A DNA stretch of 64,000 nt, from NCBI GenBank assembly GCA_000442125.1, contig KE546972.1:952022-1016021 (forward strand). The letters are read 5' to 3'. The DNA is from Opeltia flavorubescens (taxonomy: Eukaryota; Ascomycota; Lecanoromycetes; Teloschistales; Teloschistaceae). Position 1 is the stretch's first letter, and each line of letters begins with the position of its first letter. The position numbers and the translations under genes are program-made. Under the pieces are notes generated by a model, which had not been told where the DNA came from, did not search any database, and saw nothing but the letters and a program-made list of their open reading frames with translations. Below, piece after piece: positions 1 through 11,790 of the stretch.

Positions 1-2951
1 TACCAGATGCAGATCTAGGGATCGCGATCTCGGAATCAACGTGGCACGGACATTTCCATGTGCCCTTACCAAACCTCTTCGGGGCACTGGCGAGCGGTGG
101 GTCTAGGCAGTCGAGGTGCCAGTGCAAGCTGCAGAAATCACAGTCGACAATTTCGCGATTTCCCATGGCAGACCGGTTGCACTTGAAGCACAGGATGAGG
201 TTGTCCTTGCTGTCCCTAAGTCGCAGCGTATCTGTCGGCACATCATAGCCACCACGTGTTCTGAGCAATCGGTTAGATTACGAACGGCGGCGTCAGTGTG
301 GACTTACTTCGCCTTGGAGGTAGCGCTCGTCTCCTCATACTCTCCGTCATCTCCCCTCACAACATCTTCATAGTAATCCTGTATGGCCAACGGAAGGTTG
401 AAGGCCACAGGCTTCTTCTTTTCCAGACTGTGCTTTGGTTTGACGAAGACGCCACGGTCTAGCACAGGCATCGGCTGCGTGGCACAACTGTGACAGAACC
501 ACTCTCCATCTGGCACCTTGTCCTGAGGAGGATCGACGCACGTGAAGTGATAAGAGCGCGTGCAGCCGTCACAGCAGAGCAGCTTCCCAGTGCCACCGCA
601 AGCTGAGCATTCGTCGCTATTCTGCACTCGCGCATTAGCCACCAGAGTGCGGCCAGTGATGAAATTGAAAAGGTCACGGATAGAAAGCGTTGCGAAAAGA
701 CGATGCATGCACAAAAACGAAGAAATTTGGAGTGTTTGGGGGATGATGTTGGTGGTCAAATTTGGATTACGTGGGGAAAAGGAAAATTGTCTTACCACTC
801 CTTCGCCATCCGCGAAGTTTGAGCCAATAGGGCTGTTTCTCCCGCCACCGGCTCGAGGCATGCCAGCAACAACGCCATTTCTCTTCTTCAGTGGCCTATT
901 GATGACACAAGGAGTATGAGTCAGTCAAAGAACACCTTCAATGCTTCTTGAGAATGACCACAAAACAACGCCTGCGTTGTGCAACACTCTCCGGTCTCTT
1001 GGTCGTGATAATAAAGAACAAACGCTCGAAACCATAACAATAAGGGTCGGACTCGCAGGGACAGATAGCGCATGGATAGAGAAATACAGCCTTGGAAATG
1101 TAGGAGGAGATGCAGAACATGCTAAATCAAAAATGTGGAAGGAATGAAGTGGAAACGGCGCCGGTCAAAGAGGCGTAAGCCTTTGCGCAACATAGCTTCA
1201 AAGGTTGTGTGTAACGAAGACAAAGGTATGCCATCACGTCAACAGACAAGCAATAATAGAGAATAACACATCAACAATCATCTACAATAGCCCTAGAGAG
1301 GGAAAAAAAACCGGAAGAGAAGATGGCTGATGTATACTTACGACATCTTGACCCGCGCAGATTTCTTTCCTCCTTTCGGCGGCCTCCCAAGGTTTGTCGG
1401 CGTCGTGCCTCGATGGGAAGATCCAGCGAATGGCGGTGGCGGGACGAGTAGTTCACTCTGTACTGAGGTCGTTGGTGAATCGAGATCATCGAATTCATCG
1501 CCCGCGCCTGAACGCTCGGCTCCATTGCGCAGTCGTGATGCTTGCTGACCTGGCTGCTGTAAAACAACAGGTTTTGGTAATCGTGCCGACTCATCTTCGA
1601 CAGGCTTTTCAATCAGTGTGCGGATATTGCTATCCTTGACTACATAATCAGGAAACGTTTTGGTGAGTTTCCGCTTCTTCGCTTCGAGTTCCTCATCTTC
1701 TTTAGAAAGCTGAATAGCTGCAAGTGGCCGCTTGCTGGAGTTGTTAAATGTCCCTATCTTCGGTCCAGCAGAGACTTTAGCTCTGACACCTTTCTTCGTT
1801 GCCGCTGACGGTGGTAGAGAAGCATTGGAAGCAGCAAAGTCTTCTCTGCTCTTCATGGCTAGATTTGGATCAACCGAAGATAACGAGGACGCAACCGAGG
1901 ACAAACTCGAGGTGCTGTTAGAACGTTTTGCTCGGGTTATTGGAGGCTGCTGGTTGAGGGAAGAAGCGTCGCTCGAGAAGCTTTTGGCATTGTTCCGGTC
2001 GGCTTTGTTAGATGATTGAGTCTGGCTGGTAGAATCGGTACGGTCGTGTTCATTCGATAGAGTGGCGTCATCGCTGGCGTCCTTGGATTTGGCAGCAGTA
2101 GTTCGTAGATTGTGCAAAGGAGACATTGACTTGAGCTCGGATGACGGTCGCTGCATCTGGTCTGCGGGCTTAGACGGTCTCGATGCTGCTTTGGCATCCT
2201 TCCGTGCGCGTTTCATGTAGCTTTGGAATGCAGCGTACTGCTGTGGGGTTGCCTTCTGATCGAGTACGGCGTGGAGGAGTTCAACCAGATCTGGGCTTTC
2301 AACGCTCTCTTTGTAAAGCTTTCGCAGTGCAAGGCCAAGACTAAGATCTCCTTGGGCGTTAGACTTTATGACGGCAAACTCAACGACTTCCTTCAGCTTC
2401 CCGTTCCCCATGGATGCACGCGATGATGGTGTCCCTTGGTGTGATGAGTGTGACGACGCGGCTTTGGATGGGGTGGTGACTGGCAGGCCATTTGGCTTGT
2501 ACTCGGTATCCTCATTCTTCACCCGAGAAGACGGAGTTCGTGATGGCTCGTCTTCCATTTTGCGAGATCTGGAACGCCGAGTAGGTGGCGGCGGGGCCGG
2601 GTCTGGAGTACTCATATCTTCGGTGCTTGCTCGAGCTGCCGCCCGGTCTCCGTTTCTCACCTTCGTTGCCCGCTTGGGAGGGTCGTGTGCTTTTAGTCTC
2701 TGTATTACTCGCTTCTCGGGAGCAGTGCCGAGAGGTTGCATGTACTCCAGCACTCCATGTCTTTCAAGCCCTCTGTAATCTTCGAAACTTGGAGCAGGTG
2801 GCCGTAGAGGAGGCTCTTCCCATGCAGGCGCAGCATCCCCACCGGAATTCGTCAAAGATGTTTCATTATTGACTGGGATTGTGTCTCTAGAGGGAGCGGA
2901 GAGGGGGGTTGAAAGCCGAGAGCTCCGCATGGATCTCGAGGAGGTAGCCAT
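1..2951 (-). CDS. RCO1: Rco1-like double PHD-finger protein (Rpd3S deacetylase subunit), 3' end cut off
   Basis: Likely subunit of the Rpd3S/Clr6-II histone deacetylase complex, which reads nucleosomes behind Pol II. Exons on the minus strand are 2951-1342, 895-796, 621-308 and 260 to beyond base 1; every junction is GT-AG and the frame closes, giving at least 761 residues. Residues 1-536 are disordered and rich in Ser, Pro, Arg and Lys. PHD1 begins with CSACGGTGKLLCCDGC near residue 575 and runs through the WFCHSC pair. It is followed by the family-typical stretch LEKKKPVAFNLP. A second PHD (CFKC, CDFC, HWHLDC, WKCPCH) fills the last exon visible. The double PHD plus linker is what points to Rco1/PHF12 rather than a generic PHD protein. 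The first intron is long (446 nt). The C-terminus, including any Sin3-interaction segment, lies outside the window. The alternative is another two-PHD transcription regulator. Confidence 0.85.
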
Positions 2952-3882
2952 TGGGACGCCCCCTGATATAGACCGGCCAAGAACACCGCGACCTGCGAGT
3001 CATTAGTAGATTTTCTTAGGAATGAGGCAGATTAGGATGCTCAGTACTTAACGTCGCAAGTTATGTGTCTTTCTTGGCCGGGTTGAAGGAATGATCGCGG
3101 TCGCAATCGCGTGGTGTAGAATGGGGGTTTGATATTCGGAGCCGCTCTAAAAGTGGCAGGGGGNCGAACGCTTCACCCACTCAGAAAAGGGAATACAACA
3201 ACGATATTGTAAAATAAGCTTCTCGATGAATGAGAAGCCCGGAAATTCGACTGAGAATAGATTTCTCCAGGATTTGATGAATTCGGAGACTGCGGTACCG
3301 TATTTGAATTGATCGTTGAGTTGTGGATGGTACAGAAGAATCAAGCGTGGTAGTGATGGATGTGAAAAGGGGTAAGGTGATAAACCTTTCGATAATTGAG
3401 GATTCAAAATAGAACTAGCTTCTATAGAGTACGACAGTTCCTTGAGAATTTGCTATCAGGTCTCTGGCTACAGGTAATGGTTGAAGTTGTAGGTAGTAGA
3501 ATTGGGAGTGTGATGGTGGTGGATGTGAAAAGGAGGAAGGCAAGGAAGTTGAAAGAATTAAGAAGAAACAGGGTGTGATGGCTCATATGCCACACTATTG
3601 TTCAATGTTCAAGGTGAAGGAGGGAGTAAATTAGGATATCAACACTTTTGATCCACAACAGTCATCAAAATAATCCACTGGCATCGAGATTGATTGGTTT
3701 CTATGACATGCCTGCTTCAGAAGAGGACCAGAGGATAACCCTGCCAGCTGCCCATCACTCCGGCTGTCTCTCCACACTCTGCGGCTCTGGGCAGAAAGTG
3801 CTTCTCGTGTTTCGACTGGCACAAGCGTGTGAAACCTCAATCCCTCCAAACTTCGCTCCTACCCCTGGCACGAACTCGAGAA
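2952..3882. other. intergenic, no gene seen
   Basis: Upstream region of the Rco1-like gene and downstream of the EBP1-like gene. It holds one ambiguous base (3164) and a purine-rich 13-mer, ggatgtgaaaagg, present twice (3358-3370 and 3531-3543). No open frame here resembles a protein. Confidence 0.6.
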
Positions 3883-5390
3883 TCATTCCTCCTCGCTTGA
3901 GGAATCTTCATCCTCATCCACTGCCTTCTTCGCTGCCTTCTTCTTTTTCTTCTTGTTCTTCCCTTTTGCCCCAGTGGATCTTGCTGTTGGCTGCTCGAGG
4001 ATCTTCAGTATCTGCTCGTCAGTAATCTTTTTGTCGGTTTTGTATCTGGACACATCCAAGGGCGGTGGTGCGCCTAGACGTATGAGGCCGTTCTTGGTGA
4101 TAGCTTTACTCACAATGTCAGATTCCTACTCCCTAGCAATTTCCATGACTTACCTATCGTGGTCAACAGCCTCGCCACAGGTGCGCTATCTTTATCCGTC
4201 ACCACTTCATATTGTCGGAGAACATTAGACCGAACGCATTCGACCACACCTACTTTCGCAGCCCGCTCATCGTCAAGCTGCCGTAGACTGAATGGGAAAT
4301 TTCCAAATTTCTTGACAATCTCGGACAGCGTTTGCCGCGAGCTAGGCCTCTTCAGCTGATACGTGATTGTTGTTCGCCTATGTAATGTTGGTCGTTGATC
4401 AATTGTCTTGACTTTCCCTGCCCCAAGACTGACTCCCATTTCCACCCCCCAGACTTCGCCCATTTCAGATATCCCGTCTGCTCGACCCTCCTTGTCTGGT
4501 GGGTTGAGTACAATTTTTTTCTTGCCTTCAATCTCATTTCGCTCAAAAAGCCATGATGTTGTCCCCTCAACAAGATTGCAATCGTAACTTCTCACGACCG
4601 TTTCAAGCATCTGCGTGATTTTGGTTTGCGTAGGGCGTTTCTCTGCGGCAGCTTTCTTTTTTTCATCCTCGCTTCCAGAAGCCAACAAACCGGGAGGAAT
4701 CATGAGGCGGAGTAGCAGTTCATTTGCGTAGTATGCAGCCAACATGAGATCGGCTTCCCGGCCTGAGATCTCTGCATCTTTGGTCTTGTCTGATCCCACA
4801 AGGATGGTATCGCATACGATGGTGCCTAAGCCATCAATCTGTGCACCCAGCTGAATCTTAATCGGTTCATTTGCTTTCAGTGCGGTCGCAGCTTCCTCAG
4901 TATCCGTAGACAGTGGAGTATAGGGGGTGATGTAGGAGCTCGGGGATATAGTCGTGGGATGCGAAATTCCTGGCAATGTGATTCAGCAACCCCTAGACTT
5001 AATGCATTTCGGCCATTGGCTGACCTTTGGAGATTTTCTTTCCCTTGTAAACCTTGGCAATTTCTTCTTCCAGAAGCTTGTCACCTTTTTGGCATAAAGA
5101 AAGAACCTTTGCGCCCTCAACGCACCAGCCTTAGAAAGTTATGAGCACGTAATGAGAGAGAACCATCTGTAAAATTACACCATACCGCTGACAGCCTCGA
5201 GGACTTTGTGTGATATTTGCGCAGCTGTTTTGTACTTGGTGAGGACGTCCGGATTATTCAACGTATAGTCTACCAGGAACATTCAGTAACGGATTTCATG
5301 ATAAAGCACTCGTCCAAAGCTCTAAGAAATAACTACATGATGAAAGAAGAGATAGCTTTAATACCTACCGACTGCCGCTTCTTCTGCCAT
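3883..5390 (-). CDS. EBP1/PA2G4-family protein (curved DNA-binding protein Cdb4-like)
   Basis: Member of the proliferation-associated PA2G4 family, which has a methionine-aminopeptidase (pita-bread) fold without peptidase activity and is linked to ribosome biogenesis and growth. Five exons: 5390-5369, 5269-5186, 5129-5025, 4969-4154 and 4103-3883, total 415 residues, close to the usual 380-420. Diagnostic stretches include VDYTLNNPDVLTKYKTAA at the N-terminus, GWCVEGAKVLSLCQKGDKLL, and HPTTISPSSYITPYTPL, where active peptidases would carry metal-ligand context. The C-terminus is a Lys tract followed by an acidic tail, as in PA2G4. The last acceptor was set at TAAAG before CTATC because it alone restores frame and gives TTIAITKNGL. 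The gene starts 239 bp from a divergent neighbour, so the two may share a promoter. Confidence 0.93.
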
Positions 5391-5629
5391 GCTTAACGTA
5401 TTTGATCTTGGGAAGACCAAACGATTGCTAGTTATGTGAAACCAGCTCAAGCGGGCTGAAGAAGGTCGTGTATTGACTTAAGTGACTGTGGTGGGGTCCT
5501 CGGTTGATCTGCACGATGTTGACTATTAATCGGACCCCTCCTTAATTTGAGTCCCTCCCAAACTACTGCACCCCCTCCCTATGAAAGCGATGTTGACCAT
5601 CTGCTCGATTATTCCCCGTTCTCACAATT

Positions 5630-6481
5630 ATGAGATCTCACGACCCTTTACCAATTCGACTGCTAACACATAACGTTCGTTATGCCACTAATTCGCCATT
5701 CGTTGGCGAAGAGGTTTGGGATGTGCGGAAAGAACGGATAATTAATGAACTCCGCTTTACAACCACCCATTGCGGCGAGTCATTCATCTGTCTACAGGAG
5801 GTGTTATACCACCAGCTCACTGATGTTCTGGCCGGGCTCAATTGCGAAGGGACGGGGAAATGGAAATTCATCGGCGTAGGCAGGGATGACGGCCTATTTG
5901 CTGGGGAATTCAGTCCCATTCTTTTTCAACCTTCGGTTTGGGATCTTGAAACTTGGGAGAATCTCTGGCTCTCCCCAACTCCAGAGGTACCCTCCAAGGG
6001 ATGGGACGCAGCTTGCAACCGTATTCTAACAATCGGCATCTTCCGTCATCATCACAGCAAAAAGAAGCTTATGGCGATGAATACCCACCTTGACCATCAA
6101 GGGCCCAACTCACGCTTCGAGGCTGCAAAAATGATCCTCGGGCAGATCAGTGAGAAAACAGCCAAGCATGGAAAATTGCCCGTGTTTTTGGCGGGAGATT
6201 TTAATAGTCCATCTGATGATAGCGCGTACATGAGATTGACCGACCAAGATTCCCCGTTGGACGACTTGTACACACTGTCCCATCCAAAAAAGAGATACGG
6301 CCATTACTATACCTTTACTGGGTTTGGCAATGATGAGCCAACGAGAATAGATTTTTTGTTCATCAACCAGAAGGACCACCCCTGGCTTATCCAGAATTAT
6401 GCCGTTCTGGAGAACAAATTCGATGACCAGGTCTACGCTTCAGATCACCGCACCGTGACTGCGGATGTGGCGGTACCGTGA
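5630..6481 (+). CDS. Endonuclease/exonuclease/phosphatase-fold protein
   Basis: Single-exon 283-residue protein of the EEP (DNase I/Mg-dependent phosphodiesterase) superfamily. The catalytic signatures appear in order: LLTHNVRY, ICLQEV (metal-binding Glu), MNTHLDHQG, AGDFNSPSDD (Asp/Asn pair), RIDFLF and SDHR (final Asp-His). Nothing suggests a signal peptide or membrane segment. The fold includes DNA repair nucleases, inositol phosphatases and deadenylases, and the sequence alone does not choose a substrate. The short single-domain form with an N-terminal start directly before the first strand resembles fungal cytosolic EEP proteins of unknown substrate. The ATG at 5630 is the first in frame after the promoter shared with the EBP1-like gene. 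Confidence 0.85.
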   Translation: MRSHDPLPIRLLTHNVRYATNSPFVGEEVWDVRKERIINELRFTTTHCGESFICLQEVLYHQLTDVLAGLNCEGTGKWKFIGVGRDDGLFAGEFSPILFQPSVWDLETWENLWLSPTPEVPSKGWDAACNRILTIGIFRHHHSKKKLMAMNTHLDHQGPNSRFEAAKMILGQISEKTAKHGKLPVFLAGDFNSPSDDSAYMRLTDQDSPLDDLYTLSHPKKRYGHYYTFTGFGNDEPTRIDFLFINQKDHPWLIQNYAVLENKFDDQVYASDHRTVTADVAVP

Positions 6482-6970
6482 GCTTTGTGCTGTAATCAAA
6501 CGCGGGTAAGAATTGTGATCTTACATAGCCCGCACCATTAGTACTTGGACCAAGGCTCATCTCTTAAGTACATTGTCAAAGAACAAAATATGCCGGCCGA
6601 GTAGTGATCTTCAATATATTGATAGCTGGTTTGTCACTTAAGGGACTTAAGCGCCGGTGCTGGTAGAAGTGAAATTGACAGCGGACTGATCCATACTCGA
6701 CGGGCGAACTGAATTTGGGCTATTGAATGCCTAGTCAGCCAAGTCAGAGCGTTCGGATGACCACTTAAAATACCAGCTGATTTGAAGGACCGTGTCTTTG
6801 ACGGAATCCATATACATTTTGATATATTTACCTTAGAATGCAGCTACCATCACATAGAATGGCCGCTCTTTGCGAGGTGATCATTCCATGATGCCAAATC
6901 TTAACCTCAATAGTATGGCGTATGCCAGGTCAAACTACCGAAGGGACCGAAGGTATAAAAATCTCATGGC
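6482..6970. other. intergenic between convergent genes, nothing seen
   Basis: Shared 3' flank of the EEP-fold gene and the guanylyltransferase gene. It is AT-leaning and contains no convincing open frame or repeat. Confidence 0.6.
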
Positions 6971-8287
6971 TTAGGGACCAGCTTGAGGTGTGATTCGCCT
7001 TTTAGTTCCGTCTTGTTCGAATCCGTTTAAGCGGTCGTCTCTATCGTCGACTTTCCTTTTCACACCTTGGCTGTCCTCTCGTCTACCGTTCCTTCCATCC
7101 GTTTGGTTTTGAGGAGGCTGATTACTTCGACCGTTGCTCTCTGGGACGCTTGTTGTCTCTCCTGATGCCTGTCGCTTTTTCCATTCGTCACGGATCTTCT
7201 TTGCAGCACCGATCAAGTCCTCTTCAGTCACTCGGTCCCGTATACTTTCCATGACGCTTTCGACGGTACTGATGTGATTTGCCTCGGTCTTGTCATCCCG
7301 AAATCTATAGAACCTCCATCTGTTGCGATCGTCTAAGAAACACTCAGTGATCCGATCGTTAAGCGGTTCGGCCAATGCCTTCATGGCTTCCCACTCTGCG
7401 TCTTCAACAAACATATTGCCCCATCGTACATATTCCTCGGAACCATGGAAGACTAAGAGGTTGAATTGCGGCTTTGCGGAATAATCAGTGAAGGGGCTAG
7501 TGAACCCGTCACGTACATCCTCCGCGTCAGGGTCGATGATTGGGAAATCCAGCCGGAGAAGGAAATCGATTGTGTTCTCTTCCGGTGGCTTCCATTTCAA
7601 GATGTGTTGATCGGTGCCACATTGGTAGGGGGTATTTCTACATGTGAATATGAGTCCGTCATTGCCATGCCGGAGGTTGGGTAGGACCTCTCGGAACATC
7701 ATTTCAATACCGTAGCCCAAGTCCATCCGCTTAAATTCTATAATGAACGGGAGATATTGAATTTCCTCTGGATATTTTTCGTAGAGCTTTTTGTAAGGAG
7801 TGTAGATGTTCTCTCGAAAATAAGCAAGACGCTTATCCAAGGTTCTGTGCATCAGACTGTTTCCATCAAGATATAGGCAGTCAAAGACGAGATATTTGAG
7901 CTGCATTTCCCCATTTGGCAATTTGTCGTTGACCAATTCCCCATCAACCAGAGTATTGAGATGAAATTGCTCATCGAAACCGGGCAGGGGGAAGTGCAGG
8001 TTCTCAACCCAGTAGTAATCGTTCTTACGATCAATGAGATAGATCACTTCTCTTTTGTCCTCATCCTGGGTATGGTACATCAAACAGCGGATACCATCCG
8101 ACTTCTCGCAGACATAGTAGTCTTGCTTTTGTAATTCAAATTTGTGGCGGGCGGCGAAGCTGACAGGCTGTGCGCCGGGGAAGTTGGTGTTGTTGCGTCC
8201 AAGGAGATCAGCTACTTCCCGTCGGAACGCTCTCAGCAAGTCGCCCGTTGCCCGAACGCCGGGCATTTCTGGGACTGACCCAACCAT
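6971..8287 (-). CDS. CEG1: mRNA-capping enzyme guanylyltransferase (Ceg1)
   Basis: Transfers GMP from GTP to the 5' diphosphate end of nascent Pol II transcripts in the nucleus. It is a single exon of 438 residues, in the range of fungal Ceg1. Nucleotidyltransferase motifs are visible in order: motif I KSDG with the covalent Lys at residue 62 (in YYVCEKSDGIRCLMY), motif III LVDGELV, motif IV NDGLIFTC, motif V LKWKPPEENTIDF, and an OB-fold with WRFYRFRDDK. The C-terminus is a disordered Arg/Asp-rich tail. The start at 8287 puts about 60 residues before motif I, as usual. In fungi the RNA triphosphatase is a separate polypeptide, and no such domain is fused here. The promoter region (691 bp) is shared with divergent Snf5. 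Confidence 0.96.
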   Translation of the reverse strand: MVGSVPEMPGVRATGDLLRAFRREVADLLGRNNTNFPGAQPVSFAARHKFELQKQDYYVCEKSDGIRCLMYHTQDEDKREVIYLIDRKNDYYWVENLHFPLPGFDEQFHLNTLVDGELVNDKLPNGEMQLKYLVFDCLYLDGNSLMHRTLDKRLAYFRENIYTPYKKLYEKYPEEIQYLPFIIEFKRMDLGYGIEMMFREVLPNLRHGNDGLIFTCRNTPYQCGTDQHILKWKPPEENTIDFLLRLDFPIIDPDAEDVRDGFTSPFTDYSAKPQFNLLVFHGSEEYVRWGNMFVEDAEWEAMKALAEPLNDRITECFLDDRNRWRFYRFRDDKTEANHISTVESVMESIRDRVTEEDLIGAAKKIRDEWKKRQASGETTSVPESNGRSNQPPQNQTDGRNGRREDSQGVKRKVDDRDDRLNGFEQDGTKRRITPQAGP

Positions 8288-8978
8288 ATTGCCAATAGAA
8301 CACGCCGAAGTCAGAAGTGTCTTGAGATGAGTTTAAGGTAATCTACCCCTTTGAGGGGACCCTTAATTTCCATGAGGTCTTTGACACGTGTTCGAGCTGA
8401 TCTTAAATCATAGATCGCGGACGTGGTCGAGTTCAACAGTGAATTGACAAGGTAATTGAGGTTATATACAGCTCAGCCCTACGTGAACTAGTGGACCAGA
8501 TACAGTCTAGCGGTGAAGTCACGAGGTCAGAGAGTCAGGATTAGGGAGGACCGTAGGAACGTGCCCCCCAATGAAGACGCTTGCGCTGAGCCCGCCAATA
8601 ATTGTGTCAGTCGCAATCGAAATAATGTGATGTTGACGTGCCTTTGCTGTGGATTCCTTTAGGTATGTGTTCATCACCTTTTTCGTTGATTACCTCCCAG
8701 CTCCTGCCATGGGTACGCTATGTTGATGAAATTCTTTGCCGTACCTCATCCCCCATGTCCAAGCAGGCGTTGGCGACTGCTGGCCGGTCGGATACGGAGG
8801 GGCACGGCGTGTTCTTGACCTACTGGATCTATCTTGAGCGTTGACTGCCCTTCTTAAAGACTTGAATGGCAAGGCTGACCATGCAATCAGCGCGTAGGAT
8901 AAATCATCGGCTCGTAATCGTGCAGATGGTTGAGGCGCCTCGCCATAGATTCGCTCCTGGCATTGCTTTTTCACGGAG
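8288..8978. other. divergent intergenic region between CEG1 and SNF5
   Basis: Upstream DNA for both neighbours. No gene is supported here. Long minus-strand open frames reaching into it from 8690 are shadows of the SNF5 N-terminal coding region. Confidence 0.55.
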
Positions 8979-11790
8979 ATGCCTTCTCCAGACGACAATC
9001 CAGCACCAAAGACCATTTCATCTATAGAGCAATCCATCGTTCCTCCGACTTTACTCGAGGCAAGAAAGAGTGACCGAAGAGACTTATCCCCCAGCAGCGG
9101 CACCCACCCAAACGGTACCCCAGGCCCAGACCTGTCGCAAAATGTCATACACGAAGGAAAGGAGAAAGCCAAGGCCGTCATGGCTGCTTCTGGACTACCT
9201 CTTACTGATCCTCCCGCGGATACAACCTCCCAAAGCAATGGCGGCCCGGTGAATGGTGACGTGCGAGGTCGGGTTGCTGACGAGCTCCTTCCCAGTCGAA
9301 AAAGGTCGCGCTCTGGAAAACGTATAATGCAGCGCCCTATTCCCGCAGCGGCGCGGCATCGGGCTTCCTCGGAAGAAAGAAGGTGGAGAAAGGAGAAGGA
9401 GCTGGAGCAATACGTCGCTCGCGACCTCACCTACGATGGCACGGTCACGGTTGATGAATTGAAACAGACTAGGCTCATGAACACCATGAATGCGCAGATA
9501 AAGCAATATCAGGAATGGCTCGGCACCAGAGATGACCCCTCCATCGAAAGCAGGGATAAGCGCACTATGCAGAAAGTCCCCTCAATACGGGGAACAGACC
9601 CAGGTGCTATATTCGGTAATGGTTATGCTGGCTATGGCAACCGTATCACAAACCGTCCTTCCGGCCGAACCCAGATTCTGTATCCGAACCAACGTCCTCC
9701 TGCTGGGGGAAGACGAACAAGACATCCGACTAGGAGCAAAGAGGACGTCGCAACGCAGGCTGAACAGCTAGAAGAGCTTGTGCCTATCAGGCTTGACATC
9801 GAGTGGGATAAGATCCGACTTCGCGATACTTTCACATGGAATTTACATGACCGGATTACAGATCCGAGATCGTTTGCTGAAGGTCTCGTTGAAGATTTCA
9901 AGCTACCACCTGAACAATGTGGTCCCATCGTCGATCAGGTCCATTCCAACCTTCAGGAGCAGATTCGAGATTACCACCCTCATGTCTACATTCGCGAGGA
10001 GGCTCTGGACCCACACTTACCTTATCATGCCTACAAAGATGACGAGATGCGGATAACCATCAAACTTAACATCACCATCGGTCAGCAGACTCTTGTTGAT
10101 CAGTTCGAATGGGACATCAACAATCCTATGAATTGCGCCGAGGATTTTGCAAGATCGATGACCCAGGATCTTTCTTTGGCAGGTGAATTCACTACGGCAA
10201 TTGCGCACTCAATCCGGGAGCAAAGTCAACTTTTCACAAAGGGTCTGTATGTGACGGGTCATGCTTTTGACGGAAGGCCCATCGAAGACCAAGAACTAAA
10301 AGCAAGCTTCCTCCCTTCACCCCTACCATCGTCCTTCCGGCCGTTCCAGGCAGCCAAGGATTTCACCCCCTATCTCTACGATTTGAACGAAACCGAGCTG
10401 GAGAAAACCGAACTATCATTGTCGCGTGAAGAGCGGCGTCAAAAACGGTCTGTAACCCGCCGAGGGGGTCCTGCGCTCCCTGACCTGAAGGATCGGCGAA
10501 GGACGATCAGAACTCTCATTGTATCGTCGGTAATACCTGGCGCCGCTGAAGCCGTTGAGGATAGTAGAATACTGAAACGCCCGCCCGCCTCATCGGGCAA
10601 AGTTCGCCGATCGGGACACAATAAGGACGGGCTGGACGATTCCGACGAGTCTGACAGTGCAGACTCGTCGCCAGGATCGCCAGCAATCCCCTCGTACCTG
10701 ATGGCTGGCACTGCCCGCACGCGAAATATGCGAGGTGCTGCCACGGCCGCATCAGCTGCGATACGCGGCCATATGGGTCGATCAGCAACTCCAGAGGTCT
10801 TGAACAATCATCATCATGAAACGAGAACGTCAAAACGACAGCCAGGTCTTAGTGGCAAAATCAAAGAATATCGCGAAGAGAGCGTCGAAGAAGCCAGTGA
10901 GCTAGTCATCAAACTCAAAGTTCCCCCCGAAAGGTACCGACAGATACTGCGGGGTTGGGGAAAAAAGCCCAAGCCGGAACCCCTTCAGCCGACCCTCTCG
11001 AATGCCCACCACACATCACGACGATCACAAAGTGCGACTCCCGGACAGAGTACTCCGGCACCAGGATCAATGCCACCTCCGACCACTCCTGGCAATCAGC
11101 CGCAGCCGCGACGCTCCTCGCCGACCCGCAGTGGGCAACAAGCGCCGTCTCAACAGCAAGGCCAGACACCCCATAACCTGCTTCATCCGCATTCTGCAGC
11201 TCAGCTTGGTCGGGTGGACGCCGCGGGACCACCTAGCCAGGAGCACCCGATAGTGAGTATTTCCCGTCACTGATTCGAGCATAGTCCCACAAAATCTCCT
11301 CCCTTAGACTCAGCTCTTCAGGAAAACGGGCACTATCTGAGTGTCGTGTCTTCAGGGTCTACTCATGATTGCTCCAACTTGTTCGCTTTCTTCTTCCTTT
11401 TCTTCTTAACTCCTCATTCCATTCTTTTGTTTGAAGCTCCAAGACTTGCAACCAGTGACTGATTTGTCCCACTTACAGCCTGCTCCACCTCAATGGCTCA
11501 TCTTGGCTCTCCAACGCCTTCAGCAGAATTATCCCGACGACCAGTTTGAGGGCACAATGCGTTACACGGCTGTCAGCACCACGACCGATCAGCCCGTACC
11601 GCTGAATAAGGACGAGCCCCAGAAGGACGTCAAATACATGTACTATCCTCGCATTAGGTGTCTGGATTGTCCAGGCAAGATGTACACCCCAGGACCGGAG
11701 ATGGGGGTGAATAACTTTGAGGTGCACTTAAAGAATCGTTTGCATCAGGAGAAGGTGAAGGAGCGAGTGATGGAGAGTAGAAGGGGGTGA
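8979..11790 (+). CDS. SNF5: SNF5-family subunit of a SWI/SNF or RSC chromatin remodeller
   Basis: Core subunit of an ATP-dependent nucleosome remodelling complex. Two exons (8979-11252, 11437-11790) give 875 residues; the 184-nt intron starts GTGAGT and ends GAAG, with both sides in frame 0. The SNF5 domain spans about residues 267-520 and has the two repeats, starting [19 protein letters not shown] and [20 protein letters not shown]. The N-terminus and middle are low-complexity, with Ser/Pro/Arg regions. The second exon encodes a fungal-type C-terminal block with CLDC followed by H-x5-H (VHLKNRLH), which looks like a C2H2 zinc finger. Whether this is Snf5 (SWI/SNF) or Sfh1 (RSC) cannot be fixed without comparison; the long tail favours Snf5. 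The start could be preceded by an unseen upstream exon. Confidence 0.9.

Noticed and set aside
8690-9430. 246-codon minus-strand open frame
   Set aside because: Antisense to the disordered N-terminus of SNF5; no domain and no splice partners.
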